Assembly (NCBI RefSeq): GCF_047663525.1
Contig: NC_092588.1
Span: forward strand, 50,027,501 to 50,091,500
Origin: Anas platyrhynchos
Taxonomy: Eukaryota; Chordata; Aves; Anseriformes; Anatidae
Direction: 5' to 3'
DNA: 64,000 bases
Of this stretch, positions 38,439 to 50,859 are shown piece after piece. How positions within the stretch are numbered: position 1 is the first letter of the stretch; the number at the start of each line of letters is the position of its first letter. The translations under genes were made by a program, and so were the position numbers. A model generated the notes under the pieces. That model was not told the origin of the DNA and did not search any database. It saw nothing but the letters and a program-made list of their open reading frames with translations.

Positions 38439-40059
38439 TTGAAGAGGAGACTTTTAAAGATGTTTTTATTTCTAAATATAACATGAGGCAAGAGCAGACC
38501 AGTTTCATATTCTAGAAGGTTTTCATTTATTGTTTCCCTTCCCTTAAGTCCACTTAAATATTCAAGTATTTGTAGGAAGAGTGATGGTTGGGTTTTTATT
38601 CAGTACAGTGCCATGGGGCTGGTGACATGTGCATTTGCTTAAGCCAAGCTAACATTCTGTATTGTTACAGACGAAAAACTAAACAGGCACCCCTTAAATC
38701 TTTGTCCCTTACTGTGAGACAAATGTCCCAGAAGAGCCAACAAAGCACAATCTGGACTTAAAATAGCAAATCAGCAATCAAAACTTTCCAACACATTCAT
38801 CTTCAATGTGACCACTGAATGCACGCTTTGCCTCTCTTTCCAAGGAAGAACGTCAAGGGTTTGATGACAACAAAAGGCTTCATCAGAACCTGAGAGGAAG
38901 AATGGGGTGCACATTTGTTGAGGAGGAGAACAAGTTCAGTCACAGAGGCAAGCTCTTCTTTTTCTTCCTAAGTGCTTGCATGAGACCATTTCAAAGGAAA
39001 TGTCATCTACATAATTAGGACCACGAAGTGTTTGTGCTGTTGCACAACAAAAGGTGGTTTTGCTTGTTGATACAGGTATAACACTGCTTAAAGGAATCTT
39101 TGTCTGCAAAAGGTCGATCGTTTTGGAAATACCATTTCACTTCTCTGCCATGTTTTACAATGCAGTCTCCAAACAGGGTGAGATTTTCAAGAATATTTAT
39201 GACTCAGCTGTTCCAACTGCAACGCTTGAAAATGCATAAAAACCCTGGTTCCTTACATATTGATAGTATAGTTCCTATCAGGGAGAGAGGAATTTCAAAA
39301 ATCTTCACATTGGTGGCAGGAAATAAGAAGAGGTGGATTATCAAGTATCACAATAGCAGAGTTTAAATTAACAATCCTGGTCCACCTACTTGACTGATAC
39401 TGAATTTTCCTCTCTTTTTAACCAGTGCCAATTTGTATAAAACAATAACGAGGCACCCCACTGAAGAACAAAATGAACAGGAAAACAGGAAAACTTCCAG
39501 CCGTAGGATAAGAAAGTATTTCCTTGACATTCAGGAAGAGCTCATCATCCAGGTTTAAAACAAGACAAACAAAACACAACAAATGGAGTGGGAGGGCAAA
39601 AATATTTTTTTTAAATTACAGTGAGACAGTTGGATTTTCACTTGCCAATTATCCAGACCGTTCTAGTTGATGCCACTTAGAATCAAACAGGTGTGCTTCC
39701 TCAGCCCTGCTGCCTGATGTGTTATACCAAGGGAAACTACAAGAAAATATCAGTGTGATATCTTCACAGTATCCCATAGTGTCCTCCTTGCAACCAGCTG
39801 CTAGTGGACAGCAAGGATCACAGGGAACAGCAACATCATTCAAGTCAAAGCTGAAACATGCCTAAAGCCAAGGAATCCATGATAGAGGTCTGCTTCCAGT
39901 GGCATCCAGCCTCTCATTGAGCAGCCTTGCTCAGGTTTATATATCCAGAATAGCTGGAGACCGACAGATTTGCTTTTCTTGCAAGGCATGGTGGTTAAGG
40001 TATCTCCGAAGTGTAAGGAAATGCAGAAAAAAACATGGCCATTTGGCAGCCTCCTTCAG
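38439..40059. other. Non-coding, no gene recognised
   Basis: AT-rich unique sequence with short frames (up to 88 codons at 39100-39366), none recognisable. It leads directly into the LTR fragment. Confidence 0.55.
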
Positions 40060-40413
40060 GCCAGATCCACCAGCTCCACAAGGGGCCTCTCCACAGGCTG
40101 CAGGGGAACTTCTGCTCCATGCTTGGATCACCTCCTGCCCTCCTGCTGCACTCACCTTGGGGTCTTCAGGGCTGCTTCTCACTCCTCTCTCCCAGCTGCT
40201 GTTTTGCAGCAGGCTTTTTTTCCCCCTTCCTTCAATCTGCTCTCCCAGAGGCCCAACCAGCATTGCTCCCTGGCTCAGCTCTGGCCAGCTGGTCCCTTTA
40301 GGAGCCGGCTGGAGCTGGCTCTGATCTGACCTGGGGCAGCTGCTGGGCTCTGTGCACAGAGGACACTCCTGCAGCCCCCTGCTACCAAAACCTCGCCATG
40401 CGAACCCAATATA
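40060..40413 (+). mobile_element. Avian endogenous retrovirus LTR, 3' part (plus orientation)
   Basis: Ordered matches to the reverse complement of 61841-62600 include CTCCACAGGCTGCAGGGGAA, CACCTCCTGCCCTCCTGC, GGGCTGCTTCTCACTCCTCT, CAATCTGCTCTCCCAGAGGC, CTACCAAAACCTCGCCATGC and the terminal AACCCAATATA. The 5' half of the LTR is absent. The 202-codon minus-strand frame (39937-40545) and the plus-strand frames over this segment are chance readings through the LTR. No retroviral coding sequence adjoins it. Confidence 0.9.
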
Positions 40414-40461
40414 GAGAGCAATGGGTGGAGATGAGCTGCCTATCAGTATGAAACCACCACA
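40414..40461 (-). mobile_element. Inverted 5'-terminal piece of the same LTR family
   Basis: Read on the minus strand, this 48-base segment begins TGTGGTGGTTTCA, then follows the LTR 5' end with AGCT, CTCCACC and TGCTCTC words in the order found in the 61841-62600 copy. It abuts the 3' end of the plus-oriented fragment, so 3'-end and 5'-end LTR pieces are joined in opposite orientation. Likely a rearranged or nested LTR. Confidence 0.7.
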
Positions 40462-41071
40462 GGCTATGGGAGAGCTAAGCACATGACAGCACCAGGCAGA
40501 GCGCTGGTATGTCATGAGGAGCCTTGACCTAATGGCCAGGAGCACATTTTTGCATGTTTTACGTCATTCAGTGATTCTCACAGGCAAGAAGACCAGGGCA
40601 TGAGTCTAGGATGCAGTAGCAGATTTCAAAAGAATGAGGTGAAAACATATTTTTTTTTTTTTTTTGTCTGTAGAAATGGTGCTTCAGTAACAAGTAAACA
40701 ATTAAACAATGAATTTTATAGACAGACGAGCACCCTTCATTCATACCCATGATACTCTGTCTCCCAGTACCTGGCATGTCTCAAGCCTAAGTCAGCTGTA
40801 GGCCTTTATTCACATCACATGTCAGAACTGAGCTATGCCTTCTCTGAAAAACTAATAATCCCCACTATGGGAAGTCACCCACCCTGTGACCAATCCTGAT
40901 TCTCCTAAGGCTCCAAAACTACTTTGCATCTTACTAAAATCCAGTGGTGTGCACAAACTCACCCCACCCTTCAGCCCAAGGGCTCCCTCTCTAATCACAA
41001 ACATCTGGATATAAAGCATTTCAGCTGCTACTTTGTACTAAAGTTAACAGGTTTGGTAAACCCATAAGTAC

Positions 41072-41106
<35 letters not shown>

Positions 41107-43329
41107 ACCCATACCAGCTTGCACGCATTTCTCTTCAAGGCATTCACTTGAAGTTTTGCTTTTGCTCATAATTTTGCTGTCTGTTTTATAGACTTTCTTC
41201 AAGAAACTACACTCTCTGCCCTCCCCCAGCCCTGAATCTCCACTCTGCTTCTACCTGCTTCCCTGAACCCCAGCTCGGAACATCACCAATCCTTTCATAA
41301 CTGTACTTTTTAGGACCTCTGGAGAACGATAATCCTCCCCACAATGCCTGTACATAAAGCAACCTATTGGCAGTGGGTTCAACACCTCTGAACAGAGATA
41401 GTCCCCATCCAAGCCTGGGAAGTCCTTGACAAACATACAAGCAGGCCGTGTTTTGCTAAATGCGTGTCGGACTTTCTCCTACGGTGCATCCCACAAGCCC
41501 AAATCACCACCGTTCCTCTGGAGTCCCAGCTGGTGGATTTGGGCAGTTCAGGGCATGCACTTGTGGTTGTGCCTGCACTATGTGCTGACAGTTTCAGCCC
41601 TGCAGAAACAAAACTGCTGAATCCAGTAGAAAAGGGGTTACAGTCTTTTTTACTAGGGAAAAAAAAAAAAAGCCGTAGGAAGTCTTAATAGATACATCAC
41701 TATAAAGAGAGGGTGAAAGAGGATCAAAGGATTTACTGAATGAACGTGTCATGAGATGTCAAGAAGACAGCACAACAGGATGAAATAACTTACAGAGGTG
41801 TTGGCAGGGCCTGCAATGCTCCTCAGCACAGAAATAACCCAGAAAGAGTGAAAAAAATCTATAAGGGACTGTGAGAGAAATACCATATATCCTGGTCTGG
41901 GAGGAGAGCGGAAAGATGGAAAGGGCAATTCTCATACTAGGCAGCTTTATAAAATTGTTCTACCATGACCTGGCAACCCACTATTGGTCTGGCTGATTAC
42001 TACAGCCAAAGTTCTTCCAGAGTTTATAGTGAGCATAAACAAATGCTTTTCCACTAAAACCAATATAAACAAATCATCCACTAACACACTCTCCTTTCCA
42101 ACAATTGTACACTGTCAAATGGCATATGAGCTCCAAAAGCAGTTACTCATATTCAGAAGCAAGCAGTGTTTCTCTGCCTATCTCTTTTCAACTTCATTGA
42201 TATTTTATGAACCGAAATCAGTTTCACTTACACATGAAAGGTCAGAATCCAGCTCTGCCATAGTATCTATGCTCATATATTGTGTTGTTTTTTTTTTTCT
42301 TGTTTTGTTTTGTTTTGTTTTTTTAGCCAGAACTCCACAGCCTCCAACAAGGTTACTTCAAACAGACAGCAGGGAAAGTCAGAGGCAACTCAAACCCAGA
42401 GACTTTTGTTTGAGTTCAGGACAATGAATGGTAAATCTCATAATAGTCAAAAAATATCTACAGCCACTGAAAACCTAACACAGTGAGAGCAGTGCTTTTT
42501 AAGCTATTTAAAGCGTGTGGGAATAATAGTACATTTGTGTAGCTGTTCTACAGTATTTATTTTCATTTCTGTTAATAAATATAAATTTTGAGCCACATCC
42601 TCATCAGACAGAAGCAATGTAAGCAATTACTCCTAACGGCTCTTAGGAGTCATCAAATAAAGGAAGCAAATACAATGTAGCAGTGTTTCTCTAAACATTG
42701 GTCTAACTGGGACAAAACAGAAATATATCAGAGAGAGAAATTTCATCTGGATCTCAAGGTCAAAGCTAGAGTCTCTTTTCTTTTGCAATATCACCCTGTG
42801 TGAAGTAGGGATAAAATACTTTCCTGAAGGTTATTATTAATTTTTGAGCTTGATAGAAGTCCTTGAATAAAAAGTAAATATTAGAAGATTCTTCTATCAA
42901 CTCTCTTGTTTAATATGTCTGTCAGCAGTAAAAGTATTGCTAGTCCTGAGCCCTGCTTGCCGTCTTGGGGAAATCAGGAGTGCTCTTCACTGGGACTTCA
43001 TTCATCTGCTCAAAAATCTGAAAACAATGCCTCGATCTATAAACCAAGGTTATAAATACTATACGTCATCTGAAAATCAGACAGAAGATGCCACACAATT
43101 TTTACACATGCTTCAACATTGATACGCATTTTGAACTTGGCTCATTTCATGTTTTTCATGATAGTATTTTTTCTCTGAACTCAACAACATTTAACCTAGA
43201 AATGATGCGTATTTAACTAAACCAGCTGTGATCTTAAAATACCTATTTAACTCTAGAAGTACATATTTCAGTGCAGTAATAGAGGGCTATGTTACAAGCT
43301 GGTATTCCATAAGACAGCTAAGCCACAGT
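40462..43329. other. Non-coding with A-run; no gene recognised
   Basis: Contains a T-run (40650-40665) and a 30-base A-run (41076-41105). The plus-strand frame 41984-42427 (147 codons) has a poly-Phe core from a TTTTG-rich patch near 42285-42323. About 42500-42680 is repeat-free and AT-word rich, a weak candidate conserved element. Confidence 0.5.
41076..41105 (+). repeat. A-run, 30 bases
   Basis: Uninterrupted adenines with no nearby element that would explain a tail. Confidence 0.97.
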
Positions 43330-43960
43330 GACTGGAAGGCCTGAAAGGGACCTCAGGAGATAATCAGGTTCACCTTCTCTCTCTGAGACCCTCTCTATGT
43401 CACCCCTGAATGATGTTTGTCTAAGCTATTCTTGCTCCAGACTTTATTCTAGTGCTCCCAAGGCAAATAATTCAAGCACTTCACTATCCTTTCTGTTAGA
43501 AAGTTCTTTCTGTTATCTAGCCTCTATCTTTGTTGCTTCAGTTTGTAATCCACATTTTTCCTTTTTTTTTTTTTTTATTCACTAATTTCAGTGTTGGATT
43601 TTTTTCATGAACTTTTTTTTTTTTTAACTTTTTTTTTTCTTCTTTTTTTTTTTTGTTTAGGAGAAAGGCCCAAAAGCAAACACAGTACTCTAGCTGAGTC
43701 TTAACTGTTTTGGAACAGAGCAGAAATTTTCTTCACACTTCTTCCAGGCAAAAAGTAGTTTACAAACAGAAGTATGAAATCTTTTTTTTGAAAAATATAG
43801 CAATTGTGACTCTATACAAATCATGATACAAAACAATCCTTAGTTACTTCTTCTGCAAGAACTGCCGTCTAGCCAGTTCTTCCTACCCTGTTCATGTAGT
43901 TCTTGTTTAACTATACTGTCCCAAATTTGTAATAGTAACTAGTACGATACTATTGAATTT
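43330..43960 (-). mobile_element. Old CR1 LINE fragment, 3' region (minus orientation)
   Basis: Diverged, but ordered, CR1 words read on the plus strand: GGAAGGCCTGAAAGGGACCTC near the left end, TTAGAAAGTTCTTTCTGTTA followed by CTAGCCTCTAT and CTTCAGTTTGTAATCCA in the middle, then AACACAGTACTCTAGCTGAG near 43680. The last corresponds to the conserved CR1 stretch around CACAGTACTCCAGATG. T-rich tracts at about 43560-43655 interrupt the element. It is much more diverged than the copy at 36981-37222, so it is an older insertion. The right boundary is uncertain. Confidence 0.8.
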
Positions 43961-45915
43961 GAAGCTAATGAATTCAATCCCATTCCCTCAGGCCATTTCT
44001 CTAAGCCCATTCTCCAAGCAACCTCTTGGCTAACTCAATCATTCCTTTAAGTTCCTACCTCCAATCAGAAAAAACAGTTGTACAGCCTTTTTCATTCAAA
44101 AGTAATGGCAAAGACCTCCTAGCCACAAATCACAGTTATTATGGAGTTTTCGTCTACAATAAGGAGAAGTTTAAGCCAAGAACAAATGGAAAAAAAAGAA
44201 AAAAAAAAGAAAAAAAAAAAAAAACAGGAATGAGAAGATAAGTTTATGGGAAGATTTCACAGACTCACACTTCTGCCAAATGTCTGATAACTTGAAACGT
44301 GGCATGCTACATAAGAAAAGAAGATATTAAACGCTTAAGAGTAAATGCCATAGGCATAGCCAACAGGAGTGGAAAAACTATCCTTTTCCAGGATGAAAAG
44401 GAAAAGAAAAATCCTGTCTCACAATTGCATCAAAGAAAAAAAAAAAAAGTTGGCTTTTTTTCCCCTAAGTGTTTGGCATATTATAACCATGAAGCAATAG
44501 AAAGGAGACAATTTAACCACATAACCTGTTGTTAATATGACCACTGAAGCATGGAGGTATAACCTGACAGCTGTTAAAAACAAAGACATACATGATTTTG
44601 TTTATTCCTGAGACAATTGTTCTACTGCATAGCTGTGCATGGAAGAACAGCAGAATTAAATTATCCAGATGAATGTTCCAGACAACATCAAACAAAGGCA
44701 GAAGGAACCTGAGAGCTGAAGGCCATTGGAAGATTTTATTTCATTTTATTTTTTTAATCTTAGCTCAGCTACCATCTGGAAAACCTTGTCTTACCATCAA
44801 GAAAGCCTTGGGACACTTACTGGGCAAAAGTCTGCAATCCCATGACCCTGAATAGAGCCTTTCTCAAGGATGGTCACTTGACAGGAGGTATCTGTACAAT
44901 GTAGAGAATGCCTGAAGGTAAATGCAAAAGTCAGGCTCAATTACCAGTTTTAAACTAGTTGTTTCATGGACAGAAAGAGTAGTAATACATAATCTGATAT
45001 TTGGATTCCTCCTTGTCCAATACAAGGCCTACATTGTCCAATGCAAGGTTCATTTTAAACTCTGCCCATCACTGGTTTTTCAATATATCTTTATCTGTGG
45101 TACCAATTTATGTATTCTGACTTTTCCCTAAGCAACAATGCTGACGTCTCTCCTCCATCTCTTCAAACTTCCAGAGAGGTAAAAGTTTTCTGATTACTAC
45201 TGACTTTTCCAGTTTGGTTGAAACTGGCCAATGAATTAAAGTACGGTGGGAATATTACAAGAACATAGACGAGGATATACAGATCTTGGAGCTCCACAGC
45301 TAAAAATTACTCAGGTTAGATGAGCACTTTCTGAATTTCAGCAAACACAATTGCATTTATATCAGCAAGAAGTTTGCTAAAAAATGTCATCTCTCAGATT
45401 CTGCAATCAGTGTCTTCCTTCTGTCTTTGTTTTCTTTATCATATGAGGTTTGGCCAGGTTTAGATAGTTAAGTTTAGATAGTTAAAAAATGTATGTCTTC
45501 ATATTGGTTATTACAGGAATATCTGATGATGTGAGCCTCTCTAAGTCCCCTCCTAAGCCCAGAATGAGCTTGTCTTTTCATGGTTCCAGGTCGGGTGCAT
45601 TATACTACTTTGTGATTCGGTGAGTACTTTGGTTTTTGATCCTATTTGACATATAATTCAAAATAAGACACACTGGGTCTATATGGTTGGCAAATACCAG
45701 ACACAGAATACCTTGTCAAAAGAGAAAATAGAAAAAAATTATCTAGGCAATTAAAGACTTTTGAACTACAAAACTTCACCCAAGGTTTTATCAGACGCTT
45801 AGAAGGTAAGAAAGAAGTTAAAGACATGGAAGAAAGTGGAAATTTGGGGATATAAAGTAAGATGGGTTTACCAAAGGTTGAATGTTTGAGAATAACAGAT
45901 TTTCAAACAAGAGAA
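43961..45915. other. Non-coding, no gene recognised
   Basis: Holds an A-rich patch near 44190-44225 and a perfect 14-bp tandem duplication (45458-45485). No frame carries a recognisable motif. The area around 45180-45350 might be an old element I cannot name. Confidence 0.5.
45458..45485 (+). repeat. 14-bp perfect tandem duplication
   Basis: Two identical adjacent copies of GTTTAGATAGTTAA. Confidence 0.9.
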
Positions 45916-46800
45916 ATGAACCACTTTTCATATATCTGGACTTCATTAAAGTTCTTTATACAGTGTCATATGGGGAAAGACTATGCTGTATAAAATGCAA
46001 ATTGAATTCAACTATTGTAAGATGGTAAGAAACTATCTACAGGGAAGGATGTGCTGACAACAAAACAATTGGTTGAGAGGGGAGGTTGTCTTAGAGTCCT
46101 TCAAGAAATTATAAATTTTCCTTTATGCCTTTGGTGTAAAAAACAATGTCAGAATGACCCATTAATCAAGAGGACAGCTGGAGTGTCAAAGAGTGGGGTA
46201 CCTAAAAAGCATGTCCTGTGCACCATCAGCAATATGTGTATGTCATAGACAATGTGTGGCTTGACATGAAGCTAGAAGTTGCCAGTGATTGTAATGGTAC
46301 ATCCTCTGGATACTCACCAGTACTACTGAGACTGCTGGTGGGTTTTAGTGGCAGAAGACAGGAGGCAATTCCCTGTTTTTCTGACTGGACGTTGAGATGA
46401 ACCAGATGACCATAAGGCGTGGAGCTCTGGAAATCAGTTAGCTTTCAGCAGTGCCAAGCATAAGATTTTTTGTCATAGGCTGGGATTTCCTTAGTTTGAT
46501 GAGTAGCAGAAGAAAGAACGAGTCAATCATTAACAGGAGGACCAAGAACCACTCCTATGATGTCACCATGAAAGAAAAATGTGTCCCTAAATGTATATGG
46601 AGGAAAAATTATTTCCCTATCCAGCAGAAACACAGACTTCATTATACAACACTTTTATGAAACCACCTCTGTAATACCATACAGACCCAGTCATGCTTGA
46701 AAACACATATTGAAACAGGTGTGGATTGCTAGGATGGATATGGCTAAGACAATTTGATTTATATACCCTACAAAAAGGAGGTTGAAAGCAGATGTAAATG
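45916..46800 (+). mobile_element. Decayed CR1-type LINE, reverse-transcriptase region (plus)
   Basis: Conceptual translation gives LDFIKVLYTVSYGE from 45936, matching the CR1 reverse-transcriptase stretch LDFSKAFDTVSH. In another frame the open stretch 46051-46248 contains RTAGVSKSGVPKKHVL (SGVP at 46192-46203), matching the CR1 motif around SGVPQGSVLGP. A KRRLK-type stretch near 46780 matches the EKRRLRGD motif near the end of CR1 ORF2. Stops and frame changes separate these pieces, so this is a dead copy. The catalytic FADD box is not recognisable. Confidence 0.75.
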
Positions 46801-47101
46801 CTATCAATAAAAAACAACAGGGAACTTCAATGTCAATAATGATAGAAGTTACTTAAACTGCATGACAATATCAATATAAGATCAGCAAAAGCTGTAAAAT
46901 AATATATTAAGCTAAAACTAAACTAAACTATTTTATAGGAGAACTAAAATATTTTTTCTAAAAAATAAAGAAACAATATTCTGAACAATCTGTAATAACT
47001 AACTGCAATATGCACTTCTTAGTGACTTAGAAAGTCCATTGTAGTCCAACACTTTTGTGTTCTTCCTAATAAATTGGTATCCTAGCCTCATATGTACTGA
47101 G

Positions 47102-47134
<33 letters not shown>
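47102..47134 (+). repeat. A-run, 33 bases
   Basis: Uninterrupted adenines. It lies about 300 bases downstream of the CR1 remnant, which would not be expected to carry a poly-A tail, so it is probably unrelated. Confidence 0.97.
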
Positions 47135-47135
<1 letters not shown>

Positions 47136-48679
47136 GGAACTCAGTGTATTATAAAGCTGGCAAATTTGATTAAGTATGCTGCCAAACTGAGGCCTTCTGC
47201 AAGCCAAATTAATATAGACAGAATTGATTTTTCTTATGTGGTACAGTATATGTAAGTAAAACAAGTAATACATAAAGCTGGTTTTCTGCATTTCATGCCA
47301 AAAATAAATCTGAATTTAGGACATGCAGGTTAAATTATATGATCACTAATACTTCAGATTGACTAACTTCAATCAGAATAGCTTTAGGAGAGCCACCTAA
47401 ATTCATTTAAAAAAAAAATTCACCATGCATTGATTCAACGTGATCAAGACTCTGTGAAGCTACAGTGATAGGCTGTGGTAGGATGAATTTTCCTTTTTTT
47501 ATTTTAACTTTGAATAAAAGCATTTACAATGTATTTCTATACTGTTCATATGGTAATAAATAACAATTTGCAAAAAGAAAAATCATGAAGCAAACAAATT
47601 CCACAGCGCTTTAGATGAAACCACATAAGTTCATGCTGTATTCTGAACTAAAATTTGTGTTAAAGGACAATTGTATCCAGAAGTTGAAATGTGGAAAAAG
47701 TTAAGTATTTTGTAATAAGGGATTATTCCCGGAAACAATTATGCTACTTTGGTGTCCTACTCATTTAAACAGCTTCACTCCTCTTTCAGCGGTCTCCCTT
47801 TGTTTATTTATAGCTCATTCATTTATTAATATTCTTTTCCACCAAGACATCTTCCCTATAGAGTCACAGGGGCATACAATGCAAGAATAGGACAGACTGA
47901 AGATGGCAAAGTATACATTTTCCAAGAATAAAAGTTCATTTGTTGCAAATGTTTCTCTATTCAATAAAAGCCAAAAGGAATTGCTAGCAAGCTCTTTAGG
48001 AGGCCTCACTCCTACAAATAAACACATGGGGTGAAAATGAACCCATGAACAAGGGTTCATTCGAGAACTGAAGAGCATGCTGTCGTGTTATGTGCCCATG
48101 CAGACGTCCAGCAAGTGATGACAACTACCTGAGGGCACCATACCTTACTGGTTTTGTAGTTTTTGTGGAGCACATGGCAACATACCTCATTGCTTGTATA
48201 GCATTTGTGACAGCAAAGTCTGCAGCTGGGAGAACAGCTACTACCACAGAGGCAAAGGTCATAGACACCTCTGGAAATTTCAGATGAGACCAGAGAGGAA
48301 GAAAATAAAACATTCTGGTTTCAAAACTAAGATGTTGCAAACTCTTCCATGGATTATATCAGAAAATTGCATTTTTGCTACAAAGGATGCAAAGGGTGTT
48401 TAATGACTCTAAAATATTAAGAGGATTAATCCATAAAGTAAATCTTACTGTAAGGCAGCTTTGATCTTAAAATGCTTTTTAAAGGTAGAGATTTTTTTCT
48501 TACATTTTACTAAATTTAATTGGAAAAAGTATTTCAGCAGAATCCTACCGGTTTAGCTGCTATTTAGTTCTCTCAGTCTTTCTTATTGAAGAGTTCTGGT
48601 TTTGCCATGTAAAAAGACACCAATATTATCCTAGTGAAACACCCCACCAGCAAATGCGAAGACACTGTACACTCCACAA

Positions 48680-48704
48680 AGGGTTAATGCAACCTATTAA
48701 CCCT
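48680..48704. repeat. Perfect 9-bp inverted repeat
   Basis: AGGGTTAAT, a 7-base spacer, then ATTAACCCT. It could form a small hairpin or be a dimeric binding site. There is no T-run or gene end to make it a terminator. Confidence 0.7.
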
Positions 48705-49123
48705 AAAAATTAGAGAGGTCAGTGAGAACAATCCTCTAGAAAGAATACCCTTCTGAACTCTCTGCCAAGAAGCCCCAAGAGCTAAAATGTAAAGCTAAAG
48801 TTTACATTTACTTTTTTTTCCCATGGGTATTTTGGGTGCAAAGTAAAATCTAGCACCTGTAGAAGTGGCATGTTTGAACTGTATACTGAGAAGTCACCCC
48901 CATTCAGAGCACGGAGAGGAGTCTTCTGGCTTACATGCTATTACAGACATCTAATCAAAGTCACTCAGACCTGTGCTCAAATCTGTATTTCAGATTGCCC
49001 TCAGGTTGAAGGATCTCAGATTCATTTTGCCAAATCAGGCTTAGTCAAACAATTCCAGGATCTAAATGCCCGTGGCTTTAATCCTCTTTGAACCTCCAAC
49101 CTGTTCCATGATATTGGGCCTAA

Positions 49124-49157
49124 CCTGTAACTTTCTTACACCTGTAACTTTCTTACA
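49124..49157 (+). repeat. 17-bp perfect tandem duplication
   Basis: Two adjacent copies of CCTGTAACTTTCTTACA. Confidence 0.9.
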
Positions 49158-49535
49158 CCTCACTTGGCTCAGCTGGAAAACTGGGTAAGAAGCACGGCTG
49201 CACTGAAAACCAGATGCCCCATCCAAGCCAAGTTCTGCTGAAAAATAAAGGAGCATACACTTTCCTTGAAGCAATCATTGCAGTCAATAAAATGTATGAT
49301 GGGGGAATGCAAATATAATACCTCACAGAATATAAATCACAGATTATGATTTTCTGTTAAAAAAAAAAAAAAAAGAAGAAGAAACAACACAAACAGGACA
49401 CATTTAGAAATACTAGGTTCTGTAGGACAAAGTCAGCACTTAAGTCTGGATTCTGCAGATGTGCACACGCATATATATAGTTTTACTCACAAGAGGTATT
49501 TTGAATTCAGCAGGATGAGTTGTATGCAGCAACTA

Positions 49536-49558
49536 AAATAAATAAATAAATAAATAAG
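49536..49558 (+). repeat. (AAAT)n microsatellite
   Basis: Five to six AAAT units, a short tetranucleotide repeat. Confidence 0.9.
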
Positions 49559-50303
49559 GCTAGATACATATATTTCCATAAAGTGTGTTCTCCATGCACA
49601 TTTGAGTGCATTGTGAATTTAGTATCAGATTTATTCCATCTTTCCCAGCTGACAGATTCACCAAGCAGTGAAGGATCAATGGCAAGAGGTTAAATTGTAG
49701 TGCATCTCTCTGTAGCATTCGAGGCACAAGCTAATGTTCCTATGCACACCACTCTTTCTCGACGAGTTTAAATCACTCAACTTACTTTTTTTTTCTGCTT
49801 ATTTCATCTCACATAGGTTTGTGCATCCTTGGCACAGAGATCATTTTCACACACGTCAAGGAAGTCTCTGAGGTATCAAATAAACAGACTCTTCTTAGTG
49901 TAGTCTATATTTTACCCAGGTCCACAGAAAAAGCAAAGCCAAATAAAGATTAGGTTTTAAGGGAGTCTGTAAATCCAGGGAAGCATTATTTGCTTTGGTT
50001 AAACTTTTTTATATTTTATTTTTCCAAAAAGATGGCAAGATGCTACTTTTCAATAATCACAGAGTATGGAAATACTGAAACAAGAAACAGGAACAGTTTT
50101 TAACTTGTAAGATTTTTTTTCTGTTGCTTCAGGAAGTCTCTGCAGGAAAGAACTGAGTGAACATAAAAAAATTTATGTTTGTTCTGCAGGAGTTAAATCT
50201 CCCCTCAAGTCTTGCATTTCTCGGTTAATATTTCAGTGCTGGCCTCATTACCATTCTTTACTTCCATTAAAGCCTAGAGATTATGTACAAGTTTCACTAA
50301 AAA

Positions 50304-50455
50304 GGGAGAGGAGAGGAGAGGAGAGGAGAGGAGAGGAGAGGAGAGGAGAGGAGAGGAGAGGAGAGGAGAGGAGAGGAGAGGAGAGGAGAGGAGAGGAGAG
50401 GAGAGGAGAGGAGAGGAGAGGAGAGGAGAGGAGAGGAGAGGAGAGGAGAGGAGAA
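50304..50455 (+). repeat. (GGAGA)n microsatellite, about 30 units
   Basis: A near-perfect pentanucleotide homopurine array on the plus strand, about 150 bp. G-runs are only two bases, so any quadruplex would be two-tetrad. Triplex formation is possible. A short relative (GGAGA units) occurs near 54210-54226. Confidence 0.97.
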
Positions 50456-50859
50456 TGAGATGTATTCAGATGTATTCAGAAGTTACACCAGATTCTAGTC
50501 TTCACTGCTTAGGTTCTTAAATCCAACAATGTTTTTGCAATTTTTTCTTTTGCAACATTTAAAAAAAAAATATTGCCCTCTCATACCTTACCTAGTATCT
50601 ATGATGAATCCAGAAAAAAAAAAATGGGAAAGAATGATTTGGTTTGCACCCATGGGTTGCTTTGCATAGTAATATGATTTCCTCTGTATTATCTATAGAG
50701 CTTCCTGGTATCAGTCCTTGAAAGGAGCATAGCCAAATTTCAATGCTGTAGGATGTCCTGTACACAAATACACGTACAAGTTGCTAAAAACTCTCGTATG
50801 ATGTGCTGGGAAGGGTCCATGCAGCTTTTGTAGAGGTAAGTCACATTGATATCCTGTTG
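50456..50859. other. Non-coding spacer
   Basis: Starts with a small AGATGTATTC tandem duplication (50458-50480). Contains short A-runs and no recognisable gene. Confidence 0.6.

Larger units (their letters stand above)
46801..50303. other. Non-coding, no gene recognised
   Basis: Contains a 33-base A-run (47102-47134), a 9-bp inverted repeat (48680-48704), a 17-bp tandem duplication (49124-49157), an A-run near 49360 and an (AAAT)n tract near 49536-49558. Short frames show no recognisable proteins. Confidence 0.55.

Noticed and set aside
39937-40545. 202-codon minus-strand frame, the longest in the window
   Set aside because: It runs antisense through an LTR fragment and its inverted end piece; no protein motif is present.
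48680-48704. Hairpin AGGGTTAAT / ATTAACCCT as an RNA gene or terminator
   Set aside because: Only nine base pairs, no T-run and no gene nearby; short inverted repeats of this kind occur by chance in 64 kb.
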